Shown: positions 1 to 11,095 of the stretch, one piece after another
Layout: each line of letters starts with the position of its first letter
How positions within the stretch are numbered: the stretch's first letter is position 1
Assembly: GCF_013343235.1 (NCBI RefSeq)
Contig: NZ_CP040094.1
Location: forward strand, 1,550,501-1,614,500
Length of the DNA stretch: 64,000 nt
Source: Nostoc sp. TCL240-02
GTDB taxonomy: Bacteria > Cyanobacteriota > Cyanobacteriia > Cyanobacteriales > Nostocaceae
Direction: 5' to 3'
Notes under the pieces: model-generated
What the model was told of the DNA's origin: nothing
Seen by the model: the letters and a program-made list of their open reading frames with translations, nothing else
Database searches by the model: none
Program-made: the position numbers and the translations under genes

Positions 1-567
1 TTTTAGGTAATGACTTCGTTAAAAGAGAAGCATCTTGCTGCCTCTATATGCTATAAATTGTCCACCACTATGGTCGAATAAAAATCTCAGCAACCTCTTA
101 AACAATAGACATAAATAAACTCAAGTTTGAGCTTTATTTTCTAATATTATGGCTAAAATTATCTATTTTTCCTGAAACTCTTGTTTTGCAAGAATTATAG
201 TTTTTTGGTCTAGGGTGCTAGGGTGCTGAGGGGGCCAGAGTCTGTAGCCTTTGCTTTTAATTATGCGGCTAGTTCGTCAAAAAATATTTTTCACAAGTGA
301 AATAGGATTGCTATAACAATCCTAAATGAGTTGTGAAAATCTCACATTTCTTTCTCTGCATTCTCTGCTCTCTGCGGTCAAATTATTTTTATAAATGATT
401 TAAGACTGCTATGTAGCATCTCTAATTATCAATTAACTGCGTGAAAATAACTGTTGTGAACATCATCAATGTTTCCACAGCTTTGCATTGAAAGTTTATG
501 ATTATCAGTGCTATTTTATCTACCTCAAATTCACCTTTATTCCGCTCAAGTGTATACATAAAATTAA
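1..567. other. Intergenic region upstream of the A-T-R gene
   Basis: I see no supportable gene here. The stretch is AT-rich and holds a small direct repeat of CTAGGGTG near 216-232 and a CTCTGC-rich run near 354-380 of a kind common between genes in Nostocales. The promoter of the downstream gene presumably lies in the last 150 bases, but I could not pick a convincing -35/-10 pair. Confidence 0.5.
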
Positions 568-3500
568 ATGAATACTCAAAGCATCCAAGTCCATAAAACA
601 GTTGTTTCTTTAATCGAATTTAACTCTCAAAAGTATCATGATGAGCTAGCAGTAATTCTAGACAATCAACAGTTGACTTACGGAGAATTACAACAGAGGG
701 CAGAACAGTTATCTCAATATTTAATAGCACAGGGTTTCCTAAAACCTAATAGTTTCGTTGGACTGTGCATAGAACCTTCTTTTGAAATGGTTATTGCTAT
801 CTATGCCATTTTGAAAGCAGGTGCAGCTTTTGTTCCCCTTGACCCAGATTTACCCCGCCAGCGACTTAGTTACATGATTGCGGATGCTAAATTAACCACG
901 ATTCTGACACAGCAAAAGTTTGCTTTTGATATTGAGCCAGCGATGCGGCAAAGTGGTTTGAATGGGCAAATGTGTTTTTTAGACACCCCTACTGTCTGGC
1001 AAGCATCAACTATATCCTCTGCATTACCTTCAATAGTAGAGCCTGAGCAGCTAGCTTATATTATTTATACTTCTGGCTCAACAGGCATACCTAAAGGAGT
1101 AATGCTTAAACATCAAGGTTTACTAAATCTTGCTCAGGCTAGCTGTAATACTTTTAATATCAAACCAGGCTTGCGTTTACTTCAGTTTGCCTCCATCAGC
1201 TTTGATGCAGCAGTGTGGGAATTAGTCACAGCATTATGCAGTGGGGCAACTTTAGTACTGGGTGCAAGAGAGCAAATGCTTCCTGGGCAACTATTAGCAA
1301 ACTTTATAGCTGGACAGCAGGTGCAATGGGTTATGTTACCTCCCTCTGTACTCGCAAAGCTCACACCTTTTTACTACCAGTTGCCTGATTTACAAATGGT
1401 GGTGGTAGGTGGTGAAGCTTGTCCCATATCACTTGCCAAAGCATGGGTTTCACCCCATATTCGCTTTTTTAATGCCTATGGGCCAACAGAAATAACAGTT
1501 TGTTGCACAATTTACGAATTTAAGCAACAGGATATCAGTCTGCCTATTGGTTATGCACTACCAAATGTAGAACTCTACGTTTTGGATGAAGAACTTAAGC
1601 TTTGTAATCGTGGTGAAAAGGGCGAGTTATATGTAGGTGGTATCGGGGTAGGCGAAGGCTATTTAGATAAACCTGAGATTACAAATACTCGTTTTTTAGA
1701 CAACCCTTTTGGTTTGGGCAAAATATATAAAACTGGTGATATTGTTTACAAAGATCAGCATGAACCTGGGCTAATACACTATGCTGGCAGATCCGACCAT
1801 CAGGTAAAAATTCGGGGCAAGCGTATAGAACTAGAAGCAATCGAAATGATACTTGCCCAGCATCCTGGGGTACAAACAAACGTAGTCAAAGCAACTAGAA
1901 CTGCACGAATAGAAAATAGTGATATGCCAGAAAATTATGGCATATCCATGCTTGTTGCATATATTATTCCTAAACTCGGACAGTTTCTAACAGAAAAGCA
2001 CCTGCAACGTTTTGCCGCTGAACAACTACCAGATTACATGGTGCCTACGCGTTTTGTCTTCATGGACGAATTGCCTTTGTTACCTAATCGCAGTAAATTA
2101 GACCGAAATGCCTTACCAGAACTGCCAGAAACCCCCTCTTTCCTGACTGATACGATGGATAGCTCTCTCAAAATAGCGGCAGTTTTTGATGAAGCTTTAG
2201 AGTTACCTACTGGAACTTGCAAACCTCACACGAATTTCTTTGAGGTAGGTGGCAGTTCACTGTGCATAGCTCATGTCTTGTATGCACTCGATCGCGATTT
2301 TGTTGTCACCCTTCCTTCTCGCTTAATTTATGAATATCCTACACCATCGGGTTTAGCACAATTGTTAGAACAGTTTCAACTCAAAAGCGAAAGTGCGGCT
2401 AATGATAGATATATTGACTTACAAGCAGAAGCCAGACTTTCTCCAGATTTGAATACCTCTATTTGGCACCAACCACCACAAGTTAAATATGACTGTGCAT
2501 TAATTACAGGTACAACAGGTTTTCTAGGGGCACACTTGCTCTATGAACTGCTCACAAAAGGCAGCTATCGCCAAATTTATTGCTTGGTAAGAGCAGAAAA
2601 TGATGCAGATGCAATGACAAGGCTGCGTGCAACCTTTATTCAATATCAGCTACCAATAACAAAATTGGCGCAAGTCCATGTAATTGTTGGCGATATTCAA
2701 CAACCACAGTTGCAACTACCAACAATGTTATTTGACAAGCTGGGTGAGGAAGTTGATCAAATTTATCATGTAGCTGCTGATACTAATTACATCAAACCTT
2801 ATTCGCTAATTAAAAAATCCAATGTAGATGGGACTGCGAATATTCTTACTTTAGCAGCACATCGTCGTCACAAAACTCTGCATTACATATCTACTCTAGC
2901 TGTTTATGGTTCATTAACCTCATTGCTAGGTATTAATGAAGTTGCAGAGGACTTTGACGTTGATCTGTGTGAAGTGATTATGTCTGTAGAATATGGATAT
3001 GTACGGTCAAAATGGGTTGCAGAACGTATGTTACAATCGGCTCAAGAAAAAGGATTGGCAGTTTCTATTTACCGTCCTGGTTTTATTTCTGGACACAGAC
3101 AAACTGGAGTTGCTAATCTTAATGATATGTTCTATCGCTTTGTCAACGGTTGCATTCAGATGGGAATCTATCCCGATTTTCCTGAAAAACGTTGGACTCC
3201 GGTACCTGTAGACTATGTTGCTGCTGTCATCGCCCATCTTTCGTTGGATGCAAAATACACAGGTGGTAAGTACAATCTCCTTGTACCTCCTGAACAGGAA
3301 TTAAGCCATTTAGAGATATTTGAGTATATTCACGAGTTGGGTTATCCTCTACAAAAGATTTCACCAAAAAATTGGTTGAGTGCGCTTTCTACTATGTCGT
3401 CTGCGAATCCCTTGTATCCACTCATCTCGTTCTTCCAAGAGAAAGTATATCAAGACCGTAGCACTATTTTAGAGGTACACCATCGTACTCCCAAATTCAA

Positions 3501-3645
3501 AACAGAGAATGTCCTTCAGGCTATCAAGGGTACTGATATTGAATGCCCAACAATAGATAAGGATTTAATTAGACAATACTTACCCAAATTTGATAAACAT
3601 TTCTCTACCAGAAAACTTAAAAATGTAACAGCCCCTAATTATTAA
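568..3645 (+). CDS. NRPS-like adenylation-thiolation-reductase (A-T-R) enzyme
   Basis: A single-module enzyme expected to activate a carboxylic or amino acid with ATP, load it on a carrier-protein arm and release it reductively with NAD(P)H as aldehyde or alcohol. Motifs in order: A3 YTSGSTGIPKG near residue 165, A5 NAYGPTE, A7 YKTGD, A8 GRSDHQVKIRGKRIE near 405, a carrier-protein FFEVGGSS whose serine (about 560) takes phosphopantetheine, then a Rossmann reductase starting ITGTTGFLG (about 645) with the short-chain-dehydrogenase pair YxxxK in YGYVRSK (about 809). No condensation or thioesterase domain is present. Aligning by eye with PheA, the specificity residues read D-A-W-M-V-G-A-V-C-K; the Asp suggests an alpha-amino acid substrate with a non-polar side chain, which is inference. 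There is no neighbouring biosynthetic gene, so the product is unknown. The ATG start has only a weak ribosome-binding site. Confidence 0.9.
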   Translation: MNTQSIQVHKTVVSLIEFNSQKYHDELAVILDNQQLTYGELQQRAEQLSQYLIAQGFLKPNSFVGLCIEPSFEMVIAIYAILKAGAAFVPLDPDLPRQRLSYMIADAKLTTILTQQKFAFDIEPAMRQSGLNGQMCFLDTPTVWQASTISSALPSIVEPEQLAYIIYTSGSTGIPKGVMLKHQGLLNLAQASCNTFNIKPGLRLLQFASISFDAAVWELVTALCSGATLVLGAREQMLPGQLLANFIAGQQVQWVMLPPSVLAKLTPFYYQLPDLQMVVVGGEACPISLAKAWVSPHIRFFNAYGPTEITVCCTIYEFKQQDISLPIGYALPNVELYVLDEELKLCNRGEKGELYVGGIGVGEGYLDKPEITNTRFLDNPFGLGKIYKTGDIVYKDQHEPGLIHYAGRSDHQVKIRGKRIELEAIEMILAQHPGVQTNVVKATRTARIENSDMPENYGISMLVAYIIPKLGQFLTEKHLQRFAAEQLPDYMVPTRFVFMDELPLLPNRSKLDRNALPELPETPSFLTDTMDSSLKIAAVFDEALELPTGTCKPHTNFFEVGGSSLCIAHVLYALDRDFVVTLPSRLIYEYPTPSGLAQLLEQFQLKSESAANDRYIDLQAEARLSPDLNTSIWHQPPQVKYDCALITGTTGFLGAHLLYELLTKGSYRQIYCLVRAENDADAMTRLRATFIQYQLPITKLAQVHVIVGDIQQPQLQLPTMLFDKLGEEVDQIYHVAADTNYIKPYSLIKKSNVDGTANILTLAAHRRHKTLHYISTLAVYGSLTSLLGINEVAEDFDVDLCEVIMSVEYGYVRSKWVAERMLQSAQEKGLAVSIYRPGFISGHRQTGVANLNDMFYRFVNGCIQMGIYPDFPEKRWTPVPVDYVAAVIAHLSLDAKYTGGKYNLLVPPEQELSHLEIFEYIHELGYPLQKISPKNWLSALSTMSSANPLYPLISFFQEKVYQDRSTILEVHHRTPKFKTENVLQAIKGTDIECPTIDKDLIRQYLPKFDKHFSTRKLKNVTAPNY

Positions 3646-4177
3646 TGAAAAACTATATTCCCGATTTTTCTAAGAAGTCTGGAATATGGATATTTCAATT
3701 TTTACAAATGAAATAGAATTTCGGTAGTATCAAAATATTGAGTTTATGCCTCAATCAACAACATAATTAGCCTCTTTTATATTTTCTCTAATATGTTATT
3801 AACAATAATTATCTCCAAAGCTTATTTTGCCGGAAAGATTGGCTGATGTTTGAAAACAGCGATGCCTACGACATAGCTGCTAAGAGCATTTACGCACTCT
3901 CGAAACCATTCACAGAGATATCTGTAATTACATAAAGTTATATGGAGAAGAAGTGCAAGACCTTGCACCCGTAATTTGATTAGAGAACAAGGCTACTTTT
4001 GTACCTGTTGTGTACTTAGCTTATGGCAACTCTTTCTTGTTGCATAAGTTTTTGTTTTTGACAATGATAAAAAGTTTACTGTGTCTTCTGATAAAAATAT
4101 CTATTTGATAAAACAATAGCAAAATTGGGAATCATACAATATACACAATTTTGTGTTTACTAACGAGGGTAATGGCA
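3646..4177. other. Intergenic region between A-T-R and hybrid kinase genes
   Basis: About 530 AT-rich bases with no supportable gene. A stretch near 3859-3890 (GCGATGCCTACGAC and following) resembles the dispersed GCGATGCCTACGGC repeat seen again near 46633. The last bases carry GAGGG at 4165-4169, the likely ribosome-binding site for the next gene. Confidence 0.5.
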
Positions 4178-7100
4178 ATGCTCACATCTAGCTCAATTTC
4201 AATTTTAGGGTATGACCTCAATGAAATGCTCCATGAGGGAGATGATACTATTATTTATCGGGCTATATCACAATTAGACAAACAACCTGTAATCCTGAAA
4301 ATCCTTAAAGCAGATTATCCTTCCATAGATGCGATCGCTTGTCTGAAGCATGAATACAAAATTACAGAAAACTTGGATTTAGAAGGTGTTGTCAAAGTAT
4401 TAAGACTAGAAACTCACGAAAATCGTTTAGCGATCGTATTTGAAGACTTTAATGGATACTCCCTTAAACAACTACTGGTTAAAGGCAAACAAGAGTTAAA
4501 GAGTTTTATTAGGATTGCAATTCAACTGACACAAGCTTTAGTATCTGTACACACTTGCCAGATCATTCATAAAGATATTAAACCTGCCAACATTATCATC
4601 AATCCAGAAACTGGGATTGTAAAGCTTACCGACTTTAGTATTGCCTCACGCCTCGATAAAGAAACAACCCAACTAGCTAACCCTAACCAACTAGAAGGTA
4701 CCTTAATTTATATATCACCTGAACAAACCGGTAGAATGAACCGTACCCTTGACTATCGGAGTGACTTTTATTCTCTTGGAGTTACCTTCTATGAAATACT
4801 TACCGGACAATTACCTTTTCAAAGTTATGACCCATTAGAGCTAGTTTACTGTCATATTGCTAAACAACCTACAGAGATTGAAACATTAAACCCAGAAATA
4901 CCGACTACCATTTCGTCTATTGTCAATAAACTAATGGCGAAAAATGCTGAAGATCGCTACCAAACAGCTAAAGGACTATTGGCAGACTTGGAAATCTGTC
5001 AAGAGCAGTTAGAAGCAACAGGTGAAATCAGTGATTTCACACCTGGTCGTTTAGATGTTTTGAGTCAGTTGCTCATTCCTCAAAAGCTTTATGGCAGAGA
5101 AACTCAAGTGAACTCACTCTTAGAGGCTTTTGAGCGAGTCAGTCAAGGAAGCCGTGAACTTATATTAGTTTCTGGCTATTCAGGAATTGGTAAATCCTCT
5201 GTAGTCAATGAAGTTAATAAACCTATCACTCGTGCCAAAGGCTTTTTTATTAGTGGTAAATTTGACCAATTCCAACGCAATATTCCCTATGCATCACTGA
5301 TTCAAGCTTTGAGTTCATTAATGCGGCAGTTGCTTACAGAAAACACTCCTAAACTTGAAATATGGCGTAGTGAAATCTTAGCCGCTGTTAAATTACATGG
5401 ACAAGTCATCATTGATGTAATTCCTGAAGTTGAATTAATTATAGGGAAACAACCAGAAGTAGTTCAACTGAGTGCGGTAGAATCACAAAATCGCTTCAAC
5501 CGTGTTTTTAGTGAGTTTATCCACGTCTTCGCCAAAAAAAAACACCCCTTAGTTATCTTTTTGGATGACTTACAATGGGCAGATTCAGCTACTTTAAAGT
5601 TAATCAAACTGCTAATTACTGACCATAATACCAAATATTTACTCTTGATTGGAGCTTATCGAGATAATGAAGTTAGCATTACACATCCCTTAGTTGGAAT
5701 AATAGAAGAAATTAATCAAAATACCACTGTTGTTAACAATATTGTTTTGCAGCCTCTTTCTTTTGAAGACTTTAATCACTTAATCTCTGATACATTACAT
5801 CAAAATTCAAAATTCATAAAATCATTAGTAGATTTACTTTACAATAAAACAGGAGGAAATCCATTTTTTCTAACACAGTTATTACTAGTACTTTATCAAG
5901 AGAATTTATTTAAGTTCAACTTTAAAACTGCTTTATGGCAGTGGGATATAGAAAAAATCCAAGCGATTGGTATTACTGATAAGAGTATAGTAGAACTGAT
6001 TGCCAGCAGAATTAAAAACCTTTCACCAGCCACACAAGAAATCTTAAAACTAGCAGCTTGTGTTGGCAATAGATTTTCTCTAGACATACTGTCTATTGTG
6101 AGTGCAAAATCCATTATAAGTACAGCAAATGAACTTTATTCTGCATTACAATGTGGGTTAATTTTGCCTTTGAGTGATGCTTATCGTATTCCCTTAGCTT
6201 TTGAACAGGAAGAATCTGTTAAACTAAGTTTTGACTCTAAACAGATTAGTTATAAATTTTTACACGATCGCATTCAGCAAGCTGCTTATTCATTGATTCC
6301 AGAAAATAATAAACAAGGAACTCATTTAAAAATAGGTCAGTTATTACTCCAACAGACACCTGCTAAATCGTTAGTAGAAAATATTTTAGATATTGTCAAC
6401 CAGCTTAATGTGGGATTAGACTTATTGACTCAACAATCTGAAAAATATGAGCTGGCAAAACTTAATCTTCTAGCTGGTAAAAAAGCCAAAGCAGCCACTG
6501 CTTACGAGTCTTCTGTGAGGTATTTAAATATAGGTTTAAAACTGTTAACAGTAGATAGTTGGAACCAATTTTATGACCTAACATTAAATTTGTATATTGA
6601 GACTACAGAAGCAGAGTATTTAAATGGTCATTTTGAGAATGCTCATAAATTAGTAGATATTGCACTGAGTCAAGCAAATAGTACCTTAGATAAGGTTAAG
6701 TTACATGAAATAAAAATGCTAATTTACATGGCACACAATCAGATGTCAGAAGTTCTACAAATTGGTGTAAAAACTCTCAAAGAGCTAGGATTAATACTAC
6801 CTAATAAACCTACAAAATTAAATGTTTTGTCAGCTTTAGTTCAGACAAAGCTAACATTAATAGGTAAACCGATAGAAGACTTAGCTTTGTTACCTGAAAT
6901 GTCTGACCTCTATAAACTAGCAGCTATGCAAATATTATTGCAAATTGTTCCAGCTGCTAGTCAGGCAGGATCTTTTCTTTTTGTATTAGCTGTATTTGCT
7001 ATGGTGAGATTATCTGTAAAATATGGAAAATCACCTGTTTCGGCTTATGCTTATGCAGCTTATGGTACTATTTTATCTGATAAATTTAACCAAGTTGAAA

Positions 7101-9574
7101 CAGGATATAAATTAGGAAAGCTAGCAATAGAGTTACTTTTAAATACGAATACTAACTCACTCAAAGCCACAGTTTATTTTGTACACAATGGCACAATTAG
7201 GTTTTATAAAGAGCATATTAAAGACACAATAGCACCACTTATAGAAGGGATGCAGAGTGGATTAGAATTAGGGAATATAGAAAATGCTGGCTATTGTGCT
7301 GTAATTGCAGGCTATCATTCTTTGCTTTCTGGGGAAAACTTGGAATTGGTAGACAAAAAAATATTGAGCTATGTCGAATTGATGCAGAAATTAAAGCTTG
7401 AATCTCTAGCATCTGCTACAAGTGTTTTTAGACAGGCGACTTTAAATTTACAGGCAAAGTCATTGATAAAAACTGCTTTAATTGGCGAGGCTTTTGATGA
7501 AACAACAATGGCATCTGAAGTAATAAGAAATTACTCTTTTAAAGGTTTTTATTATGGTTCTAAAACTATATTATGTTATTTATTTGAGGAGTACGAACTA
7601 GCAATTGAAAATGCAATTATAGCGGAACAAACTCATGCTGATAACGTTGGATTATTAATTTATACTACTAATAATTTTTATTATTCTTTGGCTTTAATTT
7701 CATTTTCTGAACAAGCTTTACCTTTGAAGAAAAAGCAATACTTAAAGCAGGTAGCAGCGAATCAGCAGCAAATGAAAAAATGGGCTAAACAAGCACCATG
7801 TAACTTCCAGCACAAATATGAACTAGTGGAAGCAGAGAAAGCAAGAGTATTGGGTAAATTACAAGTGGCAATAGATTTATATGACTGTGCTATTGCTGGA
7901 GCTAAAAAAAATGGTTATATCCAAGAAGAGGCTTTGGGAAATGAACTCGCAGCAAAGTTTTATATCGGTTTAGGTAAAGAAAAAATTGCCAAAATGTACA
8001 TGACTGAAGCTTATTATGGTTATATCCATTGGGGAGCTATCGCGAAAGTACAAGACTTGGATGAACGCTATACTAATTTTATAATTCGTACTCAAAATGT
8101 TAAGCAGTTAGCAATAGATGTAACTAGGACTATTGCTACAACAAAAATAAATTACTCACAAACCATAAGTAACGGCAATGGTGTCTTGGATTTTGCTACG
8201 GTAATAAAGGCTTCACAAGCAATTAGTAGCGAGATAGTTTTAGATAAACTGCTAGATACTCTTCTAAATATAATTCTCGAAAACGCTGCTGCCCAAAAGG
8301 TTTGTCTGATTTTAGTCAAAGATAATGAATTATTTATAGAAGCAATCACTACTACAGCTAATTCCTCTATTATTCTGCAATCAACTCCGATTCAAGAAAG
8401 CCAAGATATCCCTATTTCTATAGTTAACTATGTTGCTAGAACCCAAGAAAATTTGGTGATAAATGATGCCATATCTCAGACTCTTTATCAATCAAATGTT
8501 TATATCCAACACCATCAGCCAAAATCAATATTGTGCAGTCCTATTTTCTATCAGGGTAAATTTATTGGTATTTTGTACTTAGAAAATAAATTGATTGCAG
8601 GTGCATTTACCTCAGAGCGCGTCAATATATTGAATTTAATCACATCCCAAGCCGCTATTTCTTTAGAGAATTCTCGACTTTATCAGCAAGCTCAAGACTA
8701 TGCTAAAAAATTAGAATTTTCCCTATCTGAACTCAAGCAAATGCAATTGCATCTTGTGCAGAGTGAAAAAATGTCTACTTTAGGTAATTTAGTATCAGGG
8801 ATAGCACATGAAATTAACAATCCTATTGGCTTTATTATTGGCAACTTAAAACCTGCAAGTGAATATGTAAAAGACTTATTAAACTTAATTAGCTTGTATC
8901 AACATTACTATCCTCAACCTGTAGCAGAAATTACAGAAAAAATTAAAGATGTAGACTTGGAGTATGTGCGTGAGGATTTACCTAAAGTAATTACTTCGAT
9001 GCAAGAAGGGATAAACCGTATTTATGATGTCAGCATAAGTTTGCGTACTTTTTCTAGAGGAGATACCCAAACAACAATTCCTTGCAATCTCTATGAAGTT
9101 ATCGAAAGTACAATTTTGATTCTCAAACACCGTCTGAAAGCCTCACATATTCGTCCGGCCATTGAAGTAGTGAAAAATTATGATGACATCCCGTTAGTCC
9201 GGTGTTTTCCTGGTCAACTGAGTCAGGTATTTATGAATCTGCTTGCTAATGCTATTGATGCTTTGGAAGAGTCAAATATAGGGCGCAGTATAGATGAGAT
9301 TAAACTAAATCCTAATCGAATTACTCTAAGTACCAAGCTAAACAAAGACCAGAAGAGTGTGTTGATACGAATTAAAGATAATGGGGTAGGAATGACCCCA
9401 GAAGTTAAGCAGAAAATTTTTGATCACTTATTTACTACCAAACCTGTTGGTAAAGGAACAGGTTTAGGATTAGCGATCGCACTTCAAATTATCATTGAAA
9501 AACACGGTGGCAGCATTGAGGTAAATTCCACACTTGGGCAAGGAACAGAGTTTGTAATCCAGTTGCCAATATAG
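4178..9574 (+). CDS. Giant Ser/Thr kinase - AAA ATPase - GAF - histidine kinase hybrid
   Basis: A cytosolic signalling giant of about 1798 residues. The reading frame is open from a TTG at 4151, but I chose ATG 4178 because GAGGG at 4165-4169 sits 8 bases before it. Domains in order: a protein kinase (HKDIKPAN catalytic loop near residue 130; DFS instead of DFG; SPEQTGRMNR activation segment), a STAND-like ATPase with Walker A GYSGIGKSS near 330 and Walker B IFLDDLQWAD, a long helical TPR-like region (about 640-1320), a GAF domain (about 1340-1500), then a histidine kinase with H-box GIAHEINNP near 1540, N-box NLLANAIDAL and G-box GKGTGLGLAIA. This architecture is a known cyanobacterial and myxobacterial family. 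No response regulator is adjacent, so partner and signal are unknown. Confidence 0.92.
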   Translation: MLTSSSISILGYDLNEMLHEGDDTIIYRAISQLDKQPVILKILKADYPSIDAIACLKHEYKITENLDLEGVVKVLRLETHENRLAIVFEDFNGYSLKQLLVKGKQELKSFIRIAIQLTQALVSVHTCQIIHKDIKPANIIINPETGIVKLTDFSIASRLDKETTQLANPNQLEGTLIYISPEQTGRMNRTLDYRSDFYSLGVTFYEILTGQLPFQSYDPLELVYCHIAKQPTEIETLNPEIPTTISSIVNKLMAKNAEDRYQTAKGLLADLEICQEQLEATGEISDFTPGRLDVLSQLLIPQKLYGRETQVNSLLEAFERVSQGSRELILVSGYSGIGKSSVVNEVNKPITRAKGFFISGKFDQFQRNIPYASLIQALSSLMRQLLTENTPKLEIWRSEILAAVKLHGQVIIDVIPEVELIIGKQPEVVQLSAVESQNRFNRVFSEFIHVFAKKKHPLVIFLDDLQWADSATLKLIKLLITDHNTKYLLLIGAYRDNEVSITHPLVGIIEEINQNTTVVNNIVLQPLSFEDFNHLISDTLHQNSKFIKSLVDLLYNKTGGNPFFLTQLLLVLYQENLFKFNFKTALWQWDIEKIQAIGITDKSIVELIASRIKNLSPATQEILKLAACVGNRFSLDILSIVSAKSIISTANELYSALQCGLILPLSDAYRIPLAFEQEESVKLSFDSKQISYKFLHDRIQQAAYSLIPENNKQGTHLKIGQLLLQQTPAKSLVENILDIVNQLNVGLDLLTQQSEKYELAKLNLLAGKKAKAATAYESSVRYLNIGLKLLTVDSWNQFYDLTLNLYIETTEAEYLNGHFENAHKLVDIALSQANSTLDKVKLHEIKMLIYMAHNQMSEVLQIGVKTLKELGLILPNKPTKLNVLSALVQTKLTLIGKPIEDLALLPEMSDLYKLAAMQILLQIVPAASQAGSFLFVLAVFAMVRLSVKYGKSPVSAYAYAAYGTILSDKFNQVETGYKLGKLAIELLLNTNTNSLKATVYFVHNGTIRFYKEHIKDTIAPLIEGMQSGLELGNIENAGYCAVIAGYHSLLSGENLELVDKKILSYVELMQKLKLESLASATSVFRQATLNLQAKSLIKTALIGEAFDETTMASEVIRNYSFKGFYYGSKTILCYLFEEYELAIENAIIAEQTHADNVGLLIYTTNNFYYSLALISFSEQALPLKKKQYLKQVAANQQQMKKWAKQAPCNFQHKYELVEAEKARVLGKLQVAIDLYDCAIAGAKKNGYIQEEALGNELAAKFYIGLGKEKIAKMYMTEAYYGYIHWGAIAKVQDLDERYTNFIIRTQNVKQLAIDVTRTIATTKINYSQTISNGNGVLDFATVIKASQAISSEIVLDKLLDTLLNIILENAAAQKVCLILVKDNELFIEAITTTANSSIILQSTPIQESQDIPISIVNYVARTQENLVINDAISQTLYQSNVYIQHHQPKSILCSPIFYQGKFIGILYLENKLIAGAFTSERVNILNLITSQAAISLENSRLYQQAQDYAKKLEFSLSELKQMQLHLVQSEKMSTLGNLVSGIAHEINNPIGFIIGNLKPASEYVKDLLNLISLYQHYYPQPVAEITEKIKDVDLEYVREDLPKVITSMQEGINRIYDVSISLRTFSRGDTQTTIPCNLYEVIESTILILKHRLKASHIRPAIEVVKNYDDIPLVRCFPGQLSQVFMNLLANAIDALEESNIGRSIDEIKLNPNRITLSTKLNKDQKSVLIRIKDNGVGMTPEVKQKIFDHLFTTKPVGKGTGLGLAIALQIIIEKHGGSIEVNSTLGQGTEFVIQLPI

Positions 9575-9657
9575 GATGACTACTGGAGTTTGGTCAGAGG
9601 GTTCAGTATTATGGCTTAAATACTGGGGATGTCAGGCGTTTCTTCTCCCCCTCACTT

Positions 9658-10845
9658 CTACATCAACTCCATCTCCTGTAACCCTTGGCGTAGTCTCTTC
9701 GCCTCTTCGGGATTATATTTTTCATGAAGGGCGATCGCTTTTCTAAAAGCTGTTAAGCTATCTTGATGATTGCCAACTTTGAGCAACACTACCCCTAAAT
9801 TTTGATAGGCTTCGGCATAGTTGGGATTTAAGGTGATTGCATGTTGATAATATACGATCGCATCTGTAAATAAACCCAAAGCCTTAAATGTCATCGCCAA
9901 ATTATAATGTCCAAAAACAAAATTAGGATCAATTTTTAAAGTTGTGGCGTAAGCTGTTTTGGCACCGTTGAAATCTCCTGCTGCTTTGAGTAAGTTACCC
10001 AAGTTGTTGTATGCTCCTAATTTGAGCATGGGATAAATTGGCAATTTGATAGCAGCTTTATAGTGAGAAATCGCCTGTGGGGATTTTTGCAAGCGACTGT
10101 AAGCAATGCCTAAATGATAGTGGAGTTCATATAAAATATCGTAATTTTCTTCAGCAACGCTGATTCCATGTCTGAGCAACTCCATACCTTGGGTAATTTT
10201 CCCCGTCTCCACATACAATGCCCCTAATTTACTGCAAACATAAGGGTCATCGGGATGAGTAGCAAGAAACCCTTCCATCGCGGTAGCTGCTTTGGCATAT
10301 TTGTTATTTTGAGCGATCGCACTTTTTTGATATCCTGTGTGTACAAGTGCGACCCCAGGTAAATAACCTATTTGCCAATGGGGTTCTTTATTTACAATTG
10401 CTGACACGCTATCATCCACTAAGGCATGGTAAGGACGGTCAAAACGAATATCTGGATGATTGCGGAACAGCCTGGAAACCAAAGAATAGGGAGATTGTTC
10501 AGCACCAACTTCCTGGCGGACGAGGTTAATGAGCAGGTATTCATCTCTGGTGATCGCCTCTCGCAACTGCGGTACAATGCCTGGAGTCAAAGTTTCATCA
10601 GCATCTAAGACCAAAATCCAGTCACCAGTGACATATTTTAAAGCTGCATTACGGGCAGCACTGAAGTCATTACACCATTTAAAATGATGAACTTTTGCAC
10701 CGAGTTGTTGGGCAATATTGGGAGTGCGATCGATTGAGCCTGTATCCAAAACTACCATTTCATCCACCACAATTCTTACACTGTTCAGGCATTTAGGCAG
10801 TGTTGCGGCTTCGTTTTTCACAATCATGCACAGACTCAAACTCAT
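9658..10845 (-). CDS. Family 2 glycosyltransferase with C-terminal TPR repeats
   Basis: A 395-residue cytosolic protein. The N-terminal 90 residues carry the GT-A fold signature of family 2: [11 protein letters not shown] at the start, DTGSIDRT, and a DAD metal-binding motif in VLDADET near residue 80. The rest is helical with clear TPR units (for example [18 protein letters not shown] and [17 protein letters not shown]) from about 200 to the end. This two-part layout is common in cyanobacteria for glycosyltransferases that modify cell-surface polymers or proteins; donor and acceptor cannot be told from sequence. It is transcribed opposite to the kinase gene and converges with it, with an 83-base gap. 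Confidence 0.9.
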   Translation of the reverse strand: MSLSLCMIVKNEAATLPKCLNSVRIVVDEMVVLDTGSIDRTPNIAQQLGAKVHHFKWCNDFSAARNAALKYVTGDWILVLDADETLTPGIVPQLREAITRDEYLLINLVRQEVGAEQSPYSLVSRLFRNHPDIRFDRPYHALVDDSVSAIVNKEPHWQIGYLPGVALVHTGYQKSAIAQNNKYAKAATAMEGFLATHPDDPYVCSKLGALYVETGKITQGMELLRHGISVAEENYDILYELHYHLGIAYSRLQKSPQAISHYKAAIKLPIYPMLKLGAYNNLGNLLKAAGDFNGAKTAYATTLKIDPNFVFGHYNLAMTFKALGLFTDAIVYYQHAITLNPNYAEAYQNLGVVLLKVGNHQDSLTAFRKAIALHEKYNPEEAKRLRQGLQEMELM

Positions 10846-10853
10846 AAGTTAAA

Positions 10854-10907
10854 AATTGGGAATTGGGAATTGGGAATTGGGAATTGGGAATTGGGAATTG
10901 GGAATTG
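10854..10907. repeat. Tandem heptamer repeat (AATTGGG)x7
   Basis: Seven exact copies of AATTGGG from 10854 to 10902 plus a partial eighth. Short tandemly repeated heptamers of this type are a known feature of heterocystous cyanobacterial genomes. The array lies just upstream of the glycosyltransferase start. Reading frames through it are artefacts of the repeat. Confidence 0.95.
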
Positions 10908-10991
10908 CCAAGAGGAGAAAGGGACAATGGGAAAGACTTGTTGCAAGATTCTCACTCAAATCACCTTGTCCCTTGTTTCCCCTCATCTTCC

Positions 10992-11010
10992 CCATTACCC
11001 ATTACCCATT
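10992..11010. repeat. Short heptamer repeat (CCATTAC)x2.7
   Basis: Two exact CCATTAC units and a partial third. It is a second, different heptamer type about 90 bases from the AATTGGG array, again typical of Nostocales intergenic DNA. Confidence 0.8.
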
Positions 11011-11095
11011 CCTTATTCCCTATTTAGATTTTGGACAAAAATCAAGATTAAACAAAATCAGTGAATGATTCAATCCGGGAGAAAAGGTGAATTTA

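Noticed and set aside
10854..11068. Forward reading frames of 64-70 codons through the heptamer array
   Set aside because: They exist only because AATTGGG repeats contain no stop in those frames; no coding texture.
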